Source: Brevundimonas subvibrioides ATCC 15264
Lineage (GTDB): Bacteria; Pseudomonadota; Alphaproteobacteria; Caulobacterales; Caulobacteraceae
DNA length: 64,000 bases
NCBI RefSeq assembly: GCF_000144605.1
Contig: NC_014375.1
Location: forward strand, 1,054,001-1,118,000
Direction of reading: 5' to 3'
Below are positions 42,066-49,438 of this stretch, in pieces. Within the stretch, counting starts at the first letter, position 1. Each line of letters opens with the position of its first letter. The position numbers and the translations under genes are program-made. The notes below the pieces were generated by a model that saw only the letters and a program-made list of their open reading frames with translations, had not been told where the DNA came from and did no database searches.

Positions 42066-42812
42066 CTACGGCTGCAGTCGACCCTTGGCCTTCTGCGCCG
42101 GGAACAGGATGTCCTTGTCCGGACGGTCGACCTTGGCGCCCGGGCGGCAGACGCGATGCAGGATGTGGCGGATGATGTTCAGCCGCGCCGCCTTCTTGTC
42201 GTCGGTGGCCACGACCGTCCATTCCGAATGGGGCGCGCCGGTCTCTTCCAGCATCCGGTCGCGGGCCTTGGAGTAGTCGCTCCAGCGCTTTTGCGCCTCC
42301 GCATCCAGGGCCGAGACCTTGAACCGCTTCAGGGGATCCGAGGTCCGCTCCTCCAGTCGCTTGGCCTGTTCGTCGCGACTGATGTCCAGCCAGAACTTGA
42401 TCAGGACGATGCCCGCCCCGGTCAGCATCCGTTCGAAATGCGGCGCGTCGTTCAGGAACTGCTCGTACTGGGCCGGGGTGCAGAATCCCATGACGGGCTC
42501 CACGCCCGCCCGGTTGTACCAGGACCTGTTGAACAGGACGATCTCGCCCGCGGCCGGCAGGTGAGGGGCATAGCGCTGGAAATACCACTGGCCGGTCTCG
42601 CGCTCGGTCGGCTTGGACAGGGCGACGACGCGAGTCTGTCGCGGCGACAGGTATTCGGTGATGCGCTTGATCGCCCCGTCCTTGCCCGCCGCGTCGCGTC
42701 CTTCGAACACGATCAGCACCTTCAGCCCCTGCTCGATCGCCCAGGCCTGGGTCGCGACCAGTTCGACCTGCAAGGCTTCCAGCGCCTCCTCGTAATCGTC
42801 TTTCTTGCCCAT
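42066..42812 (-). CDS. ppk2: polyphosphate kinase 2 family protein
   Basis: A 248-aa PPK2 enzyme that transfers phosphate between polyphosphate and nucleotides. Walker A is FEGRDAAGKDGAIKR; the lid and catalytic region are LFNRSWYNRAGVEPVMGF and LIKFWLDISRDEQAKR. I chose the ATG at 42812, which has GGAGG upstream. The length points to a single-domain (class I type) PPK2, usually NDP- or NMP-directed. It shares a promoter region with the divergent extensin-like gene. Confidence 0.91.
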   Translation of the reverse strand: MGKKDDYEEALEALQVELVATQAWAIEQGLKVLIVFEGRDAAGKDGAIKRITEYLSPRQTRVVALSKPTERETGQWYFQRYAPHLPAAGEIVLFNRSWYNRAGVEPVMGFCTPAQYEQFLNDAPHFERMLTGAGIVLIKFWLDISRDEQAKRLEERTSDPLKRFKVSALDAEAQKRWSDYSKARDRMLEETGAPHSEWTVVATDDKKAARLNIIRHILHRVCRPGAKVDRPDKDILFPAQKAKGRLQP

Positions 42813-42933
42813 GCGGGATCCTCCGTATTCGGTCTCAGGTTCGGGCAGTTTGAGGGCCGCGTCGAGGCCGCAGGACGCGAAACACCGCACGCGCGATTGT
42901 TACCTTTCGTCCTGCCGTTCATTGTCATCGGGC

Positions 42934-43728
42934 ATGAAGCGCGATTTTGCCGATTTCTGGAACCTGATGTGGGAGGCGGCGCTCGGTCTGTGCGCCGCCT
43001 TCGCGCTGCTGAACGCTTTCGCGCCGCCGCAGGATCTGTTCTGGAAACCGCTGGATCTGAACCGGCCGGTCGGTCAGGCGACGGCGGCCAAGGTCGCCGA
43101 CTTCACCGTCTCGCCGGCCGCGGCGCCCGAGGAGGTCGAAGGGGCCACCGACGCCTGTCTGCAAACCCTGCGTGACGCCGGCGTGGAGGTGCGCCGGGCC
43201 GAGGATCGCGACGACGGCGGCTTCTGTCAGGTGCGCGGTGCGGTCACGATCACGGGCGGGGCGGTGACGCCCCTGAAGCCCGGCGGCCTGACCATGCAGT
43301 GCCCCCTGGCGGTTCGCTATGTGATCTGGGACCGGCAGGTGCTGCAGCCGTCGGCCCAGGCCGTCTATGGCTCGCGCGCCGTGGCGGTGAACAACTACGG
43401 CACCTATTCCTGCCGCCGGATCTACGGCTCCACCGACGTGGCCGACAGACCCAGCGAACACGCCCGCGCCAATGCGCTGGACGTGGCCTCCGTCACCCTG
43501 GCGGATGGGCGAACCGTGTCGGTCGAGGCCGACTGGAGCGGCGAGGGACCCCAGGGAGCGGCGGGTTCGGTGTTCCTGAAGCGGCTGCGCGACGGGGCCT
43601 GTCGGGTGTTCTCGACGGTGCTGACACCCGACTACAACGCGGCGCATAGAGACCACCTGCATCTGGATGGCGCGCCCCGGTCGCTTTGTGTCTCGGGCAC
43701 CCGCATTGCGGGTTCGCCTGTGGGATGA
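42934..43728 (+). CDS. extensin-like domain protein
   Basis: A 264-aa protein with one N-terminal hydrophobic helix ([17 protein letters not shown]), acting as signal anchor, and a C-terminal extensin-like domain. Family marks are a conserved [26 protein letters not shown] and [13 protein letters not shown], a zinc-binding arrangement like that of peptidases of the LAS type. The likely location is the periplasm, and a cell-wall role is suggested but not proven. The ATG at 42934 is chosen over an upstream in-frame start overlapping ppk2. Confidence 0.87.
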   Translation: MKRDFADFWNLMWEAALGLCAAFALLNAFAPPQDLFWKPLDLNRPVGQATAAKVADFTVSPAAAPEEVEGATDACLQTLRDAGVEVRRAEDRDDGGFCQVRGAVTITGGAVTPLKPGGLTMQCPLAVRYVIWDRQVLQPSAQAVYGSRAVAVNNYGTYSCRRIYGSTDVADRPSEHARANALDVASVTLADGRTVSVEADWSGEGPQGAAGSVFLKRLRDGACRVFSTVLTPDYNAAHRDHLHLDGAPRSLCVSGTRIAGSPVG

Positions 43729-43903
43729 TTCGTTTCGGGTTGACCGCGCCTTGAGTCCGCGAGAAAACACCTGCGCAATCCGGATTTCGCGTGGGGTCCA
43801 AACCTGCGTTTCGCTCCTTCGCCTGAACGAGCTGTCCAGATGGGTTGTCGGGCCCCCTCGTCAGGGCGTCCGCCTGGAAAAGCGCGTTTATGGAGACGCA
43901 AAC

Positions 43904-44107
43904 ATGGCGACCGGTACGGTCAAGTGGTTCAACCCCACGAAGGGCTTCGGCTTCATCCAGCCCGACAGCGGCGGTGCCGATGTGTTCGTTCACATCACCG
44001 CCGTTCAGAAGGCTGGCCTGACGGGCCTCGATGAGAACGCCAAGGTCGAGTACGAGCTGGAATCCCAGCGCGGCAAGACCTCCGCGATCGATCTGAAGGT
44101 TCTCTGA
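43904..44107 (+). CDS. cold shock protein, CspA family
   Basis: A 67-aa single cold-shock domain that binds single-stranded nucleic acid. RNP1 is KGFGFIQPD and RNP2 is VFVHITAV; the N-terminus is [10 protein letters not shown]. The ribosome site GGAG lies 7-8 bp upstream. About 175 bp of non-coding DNA precede the gene, in keeping with the long structured leaders of csp genes, though no specific element is recognised. A terminator hairpin follows. Confidence 0.93.
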   Translation: MATGTVKWFNPTKGFGFIQPDSGGADVFVHITAVQKAGLTGLDENAKVEYELESQRGKTSAIDLKVL

Positions 44108-44136
44108 TCCTTCCAGGATCAAAGACACCGATGTGA

Positions 44137-45039
44137 TCAGGCGGGCGCGACACCTTCGGGGGTCGCGCCCGTTTTCGTTCTGGACGACCATTGCGCCAGG
44201 ACGATCGCGCACAGCACGAGGGCTCCGCCCAGCGCCTGGATCGGGGCGAGGGTCTCGCCGAAGACGAGCCAGCTCAGGCCTGCGGCCACGAGAGGCTGGA
44301 TCAGGATGGTCACCGCCGTGATCGAGGCGGGCAGCCGGCCGAGCGCCCAGGCCACACCCCCCTGTCCCGCCACATGCATCAGCCCCATGGCGACGCAGGC
44401 GGCCCAGCCCGCCGCCGTCGCCGGGATCATGTCCTCGCCCAGCAACAGGGCCACACCGCCCATCAGCGGCAGCCCGGCCAGCGTCGCCCAGAAGGTGACC
44501 CACAGCGCGCCCGCGGTGGTCCGCGCCAGCTTCACCATCAGGAAATAGCCCGCGTACCAGAACGATACCGTCAGCGAGAGCAGGTCGCCGAGGATCGGGT
44601 TGGTGCCCTGACCGCCCTTCGCCGCCGCCGCCATCGCAAACGCACCCGCCATGGCGAGGGCGAGCGCCAGGAGAAACAGGCGGGCGGGCTTCTCCTTGAA
44701 AAACAACCAGCCGATCAGGGTGACGACGACGGGCGTCAGGTTGCAAAGCACCGTGGCATTGGCGACCGAGGTCATGACGATACCGTAGTGCCAGAAGCTG
44801 AGATCCAGAGCGAAGAACAGCCCGGCTAGCAGCATCCATTTCGACGGTCGCGCCACGCCCTCACCGCCGGGCCGGGACAGGATCAGGGCCAGCAACGGCA
44901 GGGCGAAGGCAAAGCGCCAGAACCCGGCTGCCGCAGGCCCTGTTTCCGTCAGCCGCACGAGGATGGGGGCCAGACCGAGGATGCTGGCGGAGGCGAGGAC
45001 GACCAGCAGGGGAATCAGGCGGGGGGCGGGGGGCGTCAT
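44137..45039 (-). CDS. EamA/DMT-family transporter
   Basis: A 300-aa membrane protein with about ten transmembrane helices in two EamA repeats (about residues 10-140 and 155-290). The first repeat ends VVTLIGWLFFKEKP, the second ends GLSWLVFGETLAPIQ, both matching the family E-x-P position. Probably a small-metabolite exporter. I chose the ATG at 45039. Its 3' end contains the csp terminator stem. Confidence 0.88.
   Translation of the reverse strand: MTPPAPRLIPLLVVLASASILGLAPILVRLTETGPAAAGFWRFAFALPLLALILSRPGGEGVARPSKWMLLAGLFFALDLSFWHYGIVMTSVANATVLCNLTPVVVTLIGWLFFKEKPARLFLLALALAMAGAFAMAAAAKGGQGTNPILGDLLSLTVSFWYAGYFLMVKLARTTAGALWVTFWATLAGLPLMGGVALLLGEDMIPATAAGWAACVAMGLMHVAGQGGVAWALGRLPASITAVTILIQPLVAAGLSWLVFGETLAPIQALGGALVLCAIVLAQWSSRTKTGATPEGVAPA
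44142..44175 (+). terminator. intrinsic terminator of the csp gene
   Basis: A perfect 10-bp stem, CGGGCGCGAC paired with GTCGCGCCCG, is followed by TTTTCGTT. It lies within the last codons of the convergent DMT transporter gene, so the two features share sequence. Confidence 0.85.
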
Positions 45040-45177
45040 CCGGGGTCGCTTAGACCTTTCCTTCTCCTGGCGGGAGAGGGATCGGAGGCCCGTTGCCGCC
45101 CCGGGTGGCCGACGACCCATTGCGGTCCATGGCGCTTGATGTGACCCTGGCCTTGCGACGTCGGGACGGAACCTCCC

Positions 45178-45801
45178 ATGAAACCTGCGATCTTGATGGT
45201 GGATGTGGATGGCGTCGTTGTTCGCCCCGCCAATCCCTTGGGCTGGTCGGCGGAAATCGAACGCGATCTCGGGATCCCCGCCGCCGCGCTTCAGTCACGC
45301 TTTTTCCAGGTCCATTGGGCCGACGTCATCCATGGCCGCGCCGGACTTCGCGAGAGGCTGGCCGGCGTGCTGGCAGAGATCGCTCCACACGTCAGTTGCG
45401 AGACGTTGATCCGATACTGGTTCCACGGGGACGCGGAACTCGATGCGAACCTGCTGACACAGATTGCGACAGTCCGCGCGACGGGCGTCGCGGTGCACCT
45501 GGCGACCGTGCAGGAGCACGAGCGCGCGGCCTGGCTCTGGAATGATCTGGGCCTTCGCGATCATTTCGACGACATGCATTACGCTGCGGACCTGGGCGCA
45601 TCGAAACCGTCTCAAGCGTTCTACGCCGCCGTGGAACAGAGGGTCGGGCGGCGGGGCTCGGCCATCGCCTTCGTCGATGACAGCGAAAGGAACGTGCAGG
45701 CCGCGCGTGAAAGAGGCTGGCAAGCCGCGCTCTGGACCTCGGGCGCTTCACTTCCGACGCTGCTTCCTGCGCTGATGCATCCCAGTGGCGAGGTCGTCTG
45801 A
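45178..45801 (+). CDS. HAD-superfamily hydrolase
   Basis: A 207-aa HAD-like phosphatase. Motif I is MVDVDGVVV (nucleophile Asp plus general-acid Asp), motif II is probably HLATVQEHE (Thr), and motifs III and IV are ASKPSQAFY and IAFVDDSERNVQAARERGW. The cap is helical, as in subclass I enzymes. The substrate is unknown; haloacid-dehalogenase-like and sugar phosphatases share this layout. Confidence 0.85.
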   Translation: MKPAILMVDVDGVVVRPANPLGWSAEIERDLGIPAAALQSRFFQVHWADVIHGRAGLRERLAGVLAEIAPHVSCETLIRYWFHGDAELDANLLTQIATVRATGVAVHLATVQEHERAAWLWNDLGLRDHFDDMHYAADLGASKPSQAFYAAVEQRVGRRGSAIAFVDDSERNVQAARERGWQAALWTSGASLPTLLPALMHPSGEVV

Positions 45802-45830
45802 CCACGCCTTGCCGACAACGCGCCGGGCCG

Positions 45831-46679
45831 TCACGCGAACCCCAGCTCCGCCCTCAGCTCGTCAGGCGTCACCCCGGCTTCGCGCAGCGCCATGATCGTC
45901 ACCGATCCGTCCCGCTTGGCGTAGCGCTTGCCGTCCGGGCCCAGCAGCAGGGGGTGATGCCGGTAGATCGGGGTGGGCAGGTCCAGCAGGGCCTGGAGCA
46001 CGCGCTGGACCCCGGTCGCCGGAATCAGGTCCTCGCCCCGCACGACATGGGTCACGCCGTGAAGCGCATCGTCGACGACCGAAGCGATCACATAGCCCGC
46101 GCCGATATCCTTGCGGCCCAGAACCATGTCGCCCAGCGCCTCGGGGCGCGCGGTCCTGATCCCGGGATCGGCGGTTTCCTCGACCCAGGTCAGGGCGCCG
46201 AATCCACCCAGCCGCTCACGCGCCGCCGCCAGCGACAATCGCCAGGCGAAGGGCTGACCGGCCCCCAGCCGTTCGGTCTCTTCGGCCGGATCGAGCGGGC
46301 CGCCGGCAAAGGCCTGGGCGTCGGCCGGGTCGTCGGCATGGGGAGCCACCCCGGCGAGGGCCATCAGTTCCTTGCGCGTCCGGAAGCAGCGATAGAGCAC
46401 CCCCTGATCGCGCAGACGCTCCAGAGCCGCGTCATAGGCCGCGCGGTGGTCGGACTGGCGCCGGACCGGTCCCTCCCAGTCCAGTCCCAGCCAGGCCAGA
46501 TCCTCGAGCAGGGCAGTCTCGTACTCCGCCCGGCAGCGGGTGAAGTCGGTATCCTCGATCCGCAGCAGGAAGCGCCCGCCTGCCTCACGCGCGGAGGTCC
46601 AGGCCGTCAGGGCGGAGTAGGCATGGCCCCGATGCAGAAGCCCGGTGGGAGAGGGGGCGAAACGGGTGACGAAGCTCAT
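45831..46679 (-). CDS. gluQ: glutamyl-Q tRNA(Asp) synthetase
   Basis: A 282-aa truncated glutamyl-tRNA synthetase that glutamylates queuosine at position 34 of tRNA-Asp. The HIGH-type motif is in RFAPSPTGLLHRGHAYSAL, and the KMSKS-type region is DGKRYAKRDGSVT. The zinc site region CFRTRKEL has one Cys visible. The anticodon-binding half of GluRS is missing, as expected. I chose the ATG at 46679. Divergent from the alkA-type glycosylase gene. Confidence 0.92.
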   Translation of the reverse strand: MSFVTRFAPSPTGLLHRGHAYSALTAWTSAREAGGRFLLRIEDTDFTRCRAEYETALLEDLAWLGLDWEGPVRRQSDHRAAYDAALERLRDQGVLYRCFRTRKELMALAGVAPHADDPADAQAFAGGPLDPAEETERLGAGQPFAWRLSLAAARERLGGFGALTWVEETADPGIRTARPEALGDMVLGRKDIGAGYVIASVVDDALHGVTHVVRGEDLIPATGVQRVLQALLDLPTPIYRHHPLLLGPDGKRYAKRDGSVTIMALREAGVTPDELRAELGFA

Positions 46680-46820
46680 CGAGAGACGCGCAGACTCGGC
46701 GGTTTCCGGCCCCCGTCGTCTGAAGCGGCAGACACGGGGGTGATCGGCGCGGCGAGATCGTCCAGACTGGGCATGGCCGGACGCTACCGCTCCACGGCCG
46801 CGCTTGTCGACAAGGACCTC

Positions 46821-47465
46821 ATGCCCCTCACGCCCGAAGACCTGGCTGCCGCGCGCGAGACCCTGGCCCGGCTCGACCCGGCCCTGGCCCGCGCCCATGC
46901 CCAGACGCCGCCGTTCGAATGGCGGGTGCGCCAGGGCGGCTTCGTCGGCCTGTTCCGCATGATCGTGGAGCAGCAGGTGTCGGTGGCCTCCGCGGCCTCG
47001 GTCTGGGCGCGGTTGCAGGCCGGGTTGGGTGAGATCACGCCCGCCGGCCTTCTGGCCCACGATCTGGACAGTCTGCGGGGCATGGGCCTGTCGCGGCAGA
47101 AGGCGACCTACGGGCAGGGCATGGCGCGGGCGCAGATCGAGGGCACCATCGATCTTGAGCATCTGGCGACGCTGGACGACGCGGCGGCGATCGAGGCCCT
47201 GGTCAGACTCAAGGGCGTCGGCCTTTGGACGGCAGAGGCCTATCTCTTGCTGTGCGAGGGTCGGACGGACGTCTTCCCCGGCGGGGACGTGGCGCTGCAG
47301 GAGGCGATCAAATGGGCGGACGGCACCGAGACCCGACCGGACACCAAAGGGGCCTATGCCCGGGCCGAGATCTGGCGCCCCTGGCGCGGGGTGGCCACCC
47401 ATCTGCTCTGGGCCTGGTACACCGGCGTGAAGAAGGGCGAGATCGTGCTGGGTGATCCCGCATGA
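46821..47465 (+). CDS. DNA-3-methyladenine glycosylase, AlkA/HhH-GPD type
   Basis: A 214-aa base-excision glycosylase. The helix-hairpin-helix plus catalytic region reads LVRLKGVGLWTAEAYLLL, then DVFPGGDVALQEA with the catalytic Asp in GGD. An N-terminal FRMIVEQQVSVASAASVW matches the IVxQQxS segment of the superfamily. Start at ATG 46821 (AAGGA upstream); the ATG at 46773 would add 16 residues. It removes alkylated purines. The stop overlaps the next gene (ATGA). Confidence 0.9.
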   Translation: MPLTPEDLAAARETLARLDPALARAHAQTPPFEWRVRQGGFVGLFRMIVEQQVSVASAASVWARLQAGLGEITPAGLLAHDLDSLRGMGLSRQKATYGQGMARAQIEGTIDLEHLATLDDAAAIEALVRLKGVGLWTAEAYLLLCEGRTDVFPGGDVALQEAIKWADGTETRPDTKGAYARAEIWRPWRGVATHLLWAWYTGVKKGEIVLGDPA

Positions 47466-48130
47466 GCGCCCTCGTCGATCCGGCCCTGCTGTCGCCCGCC
47501 CTGGCGCACCCGGAAACCGTGCTGGGCGCGCTGGATTTCGCGGGCGTGGCGGTGTTCGCGGCGACGGGAGCCCTGGCGGCCGCGCGCGAGAAGCATGACC
47601 TGGTCACCTTCGGCTTCTTCGCCGCGATCACGGGGGTCGGCGGCGGGACGCTGCGGGACCTGCTGATCGATGCCCCGGTGTTCTGGGTGCAGGACTGGCG
47701 CTACATCGCCGTCTGCCTGACCAGCGCGGCGGTGGTCTGGATGATCGGCGCTGGGGCGTGGCGGTTCCGGGCGCTGCTGTGGCTGGATGCGGTCGGGCTG
47801 GGGGCCTATGGCGTGCTGGGCGCGGCCAAGGCCGAGGCCTTCGGCGTGCCGCCCCTGATCTGTATCGTCATGGGGGCGCTGACGGCCTGTTTCGGCGGCA
47901 TCGTGCGCGATCTGCTGGCCGGCCAGCCCTCCATCCTGCTGCGCCGGGAGATCACGGTCTCGGCGGCCCTGCTGGCGGCCACCGTCTATGTCGTCGCGCG
48001 GTATGCGGGGCTGGACCAGTGGCCCGCCGCCGCCATCGCGGCCCCCGCGGGGTTCCTTCTGCGGGGCGGGGCGTTGCTCTGGGGCTGGAGCCTGCCGGCC
48101 TTTCCCGGTGGTCTTGTCCGGAAGGGCTAG
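47462..48130 (+). CDS. TRIC/UPF0126-type membrane channel protein
   Basis: A 222-aa protein with seven predicted helices in two repeated modules, each containing a glycine-rich GGGTLRDLL or GGIVRDLL motif (about residues 60 and 145). This is the prokaryotic trimeric intracellular cation channel family (YicG/YadS-like), associated with potassium conductance. Its ATG overlaps the glycosylase stop, though a functional link is not evident. Confidence 0.88.
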   Translation: MSALVDPALLSPALAHPETVLGALDFAGVAVFAATGALAAAREKHDLVTFGFFAAITGVGGGTLRDLLIDAPVFWVQDWRYIAVCLTSAAVVWMIGAGAWRFRALLWLDAVGLGAYGVLGAAKAEAFGVPPLICIVMGALTACFGGIVRDLLAGQPSILLRREITVSAALLAATVYVVARYAGLDQWPAAAIAAPAGFLLRGGALLWGWSLPAFPGGLVRKG

Positions 48131-48258
48131 TCACGAAACCGATGCAAGCCCGTCATGGCGGTGCGCACGAATCGGGGATAGGCTGACCGCACAGAACGAA
48201 GGAGACGCGTCTTCAGTCCGCATTCCTCGATCAATCCCGGCGTGAGCGGGAGGACCTG

Positions 48259-48819
48259 ATGCAGGTGCTCCACAAGCCGCCTTCCGGCTTTCCAGCCCTT
48301 GTGCTGAACGCCGACTTTCGCCCGCTGTCCTATTATCCGCTGTCGCTCTGGCCGTGGGAGGAGGCGGTGAAGGCGGTCTATCAGGACCGCGTCGACGTGG
48401 TGTCCGTCTACGACAAGGTCGTACGCAGCCCGTCGATGGAGATGGCGATCCCCAGCGTGATCGCGCTGAAATCCTATGTCGACCAGAACCGCAGTCCCGC
48501 CTTCACCCGCTTCAACGTCTTCCTGCGCGACGGCTTCACCTGCCAGTACTGCGGCGACACCGCCGAACTGACGTTCGACCACGTCATCCCGCGCAGCCGC
48601 GGCGGACGCACGACCTGGGAAAACATCGTCGCGGCCTGTTCGCCCTGCAATCTGAAGAAGGGCGGACGGACGCCGCAGCAGGCCCACATGCCGGTTCGCC
48701 GCGCGCCGCATCGGCCCAATGCCTACCAGCTTCAGGACGCCGGCCGACGGTTCCCGCCGCATTATCTCCACCGCAGCTGGCTGGATTACCTGTACTGGGA
48801 CATCGAGCTCGAGCCCTAG
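48259..48819 (+). CDS. HNH endonuclease family protein
   Basis: A 186-aa protein with a central HNH domain: FTCQYCG, then LTFDHVIPRSRGG, TTWENIVAACSPCNLKKGG; two CxxC pairs bind zinc, and His/Asn/His are in DHV, EN and the following segment. The N-terminal FPALVLNADFRPLSYYPLSLW is typical of a widespread Caulobacterales/Rhodobacter HNH family (its first 20 residues shown in part). A role in DNA repair or cell-cycle functions is suggested for homologues but not established. Confidence 0.86.
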   Translation: MQVLHKPPSGFPALVLNADFRPLSYYPLSLWPWEEAVKAVYQDRVDVVSVYDKVVRSPSMEMAIPSVIALKSYVDQNRSPAFTRFNVFLRDGFTCQYCGDTAELTFDHVIPRSRGGRTTWENIVAACSPCNLKKGGRTPQQAHMPVRRAPHRPNAYQLQDAGRRFPPHYLHRSWLDYLYWDIELEP

Positions 48820-48982
48820 GGTTCGTTCGGCCCTCCGAGAATGTCCATGCCGGCCTCATCTCCAGTCCACGCGGACATTGAGTGTTTTCGGCAACCGGTG
48901 ATTTTCAGGTTTTGTTGATCGCGTCTGTTCGCTCTAACTTGAATCTTTGTGGTCCAATCTGCGTCCGGAACTGGAGTTGAAC

Positions 48983-49438
48983 ATGACCCCGAAGCAGATC
49001 ACGGCAGCGTTTTTTGCGATGGCCTCGACCAGCCTCGCAACCGCAGCGGCGGCCGATAGCGCCAGCTTCACGATCACAGTCACCATCCCTCCGTTTGCAG
49101 AGGCGATTTCCGCGCGCCAAAGCGGGGCGGCTGGCGACTGGACGGTTCTGACGTCCGCCGGCGGCTTTCTCGTGAATCTGCCCGAGACGGTTGAGCCCGC
49201 GACGTCAGCCGATGCGGCAGCAGATTCCGCTGTCGTGGCCAGCGCACCGCTTGCCGTCTATCGCAGTGATCGCAACCGGTTCACCTTGAGCGTGGCGGGC
49301 GAGGGAGGCGATGTCGCGATGACGCCGTCCGGCACCGTGGCCGGAGCCAATCTGGTGCAGGTCAACTATCTCCTGCCGACGCCGGTGTCGACGCAGAGCG
49401 CGGCAACGCCCCTGCAGGTCGTGTTCGCCGGGCTCTGA
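48983..49438 (+). CDS. secreted protein convergent with the fimbrial usher
   Basis: A 151-aa protein with a signal peptide (about 24 residues, ending TAAAA|DSAS) and a beta-rich mature part (FTITVTIPPFAEAI, VYRSDRNRFTLSVAG, LVQVNYLLPTPVS). GGAG precedes the ATG. I do not recognise a family. It ends exactly where the usher gene ends on the other strand (stop codons meet at TGATCA). Its composition resembles the neighbouring fimbrial genes, so it may be a surface or adhesin-related protein; this is inference. Confidence 0.6.
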   Translation: MTPKQITAAFFAMASTSLATAAAADSASFTITVTIPPFAEAISARQSGAAGDWTVLTSAGGFLVNLPETVEPATSADAAADSAVVASAPLAVYRSDRNRFTLSVAGEGGDVAMTPSGTVAGANLVQVNYLLPTPVSTQSAATPLQVVFAGL

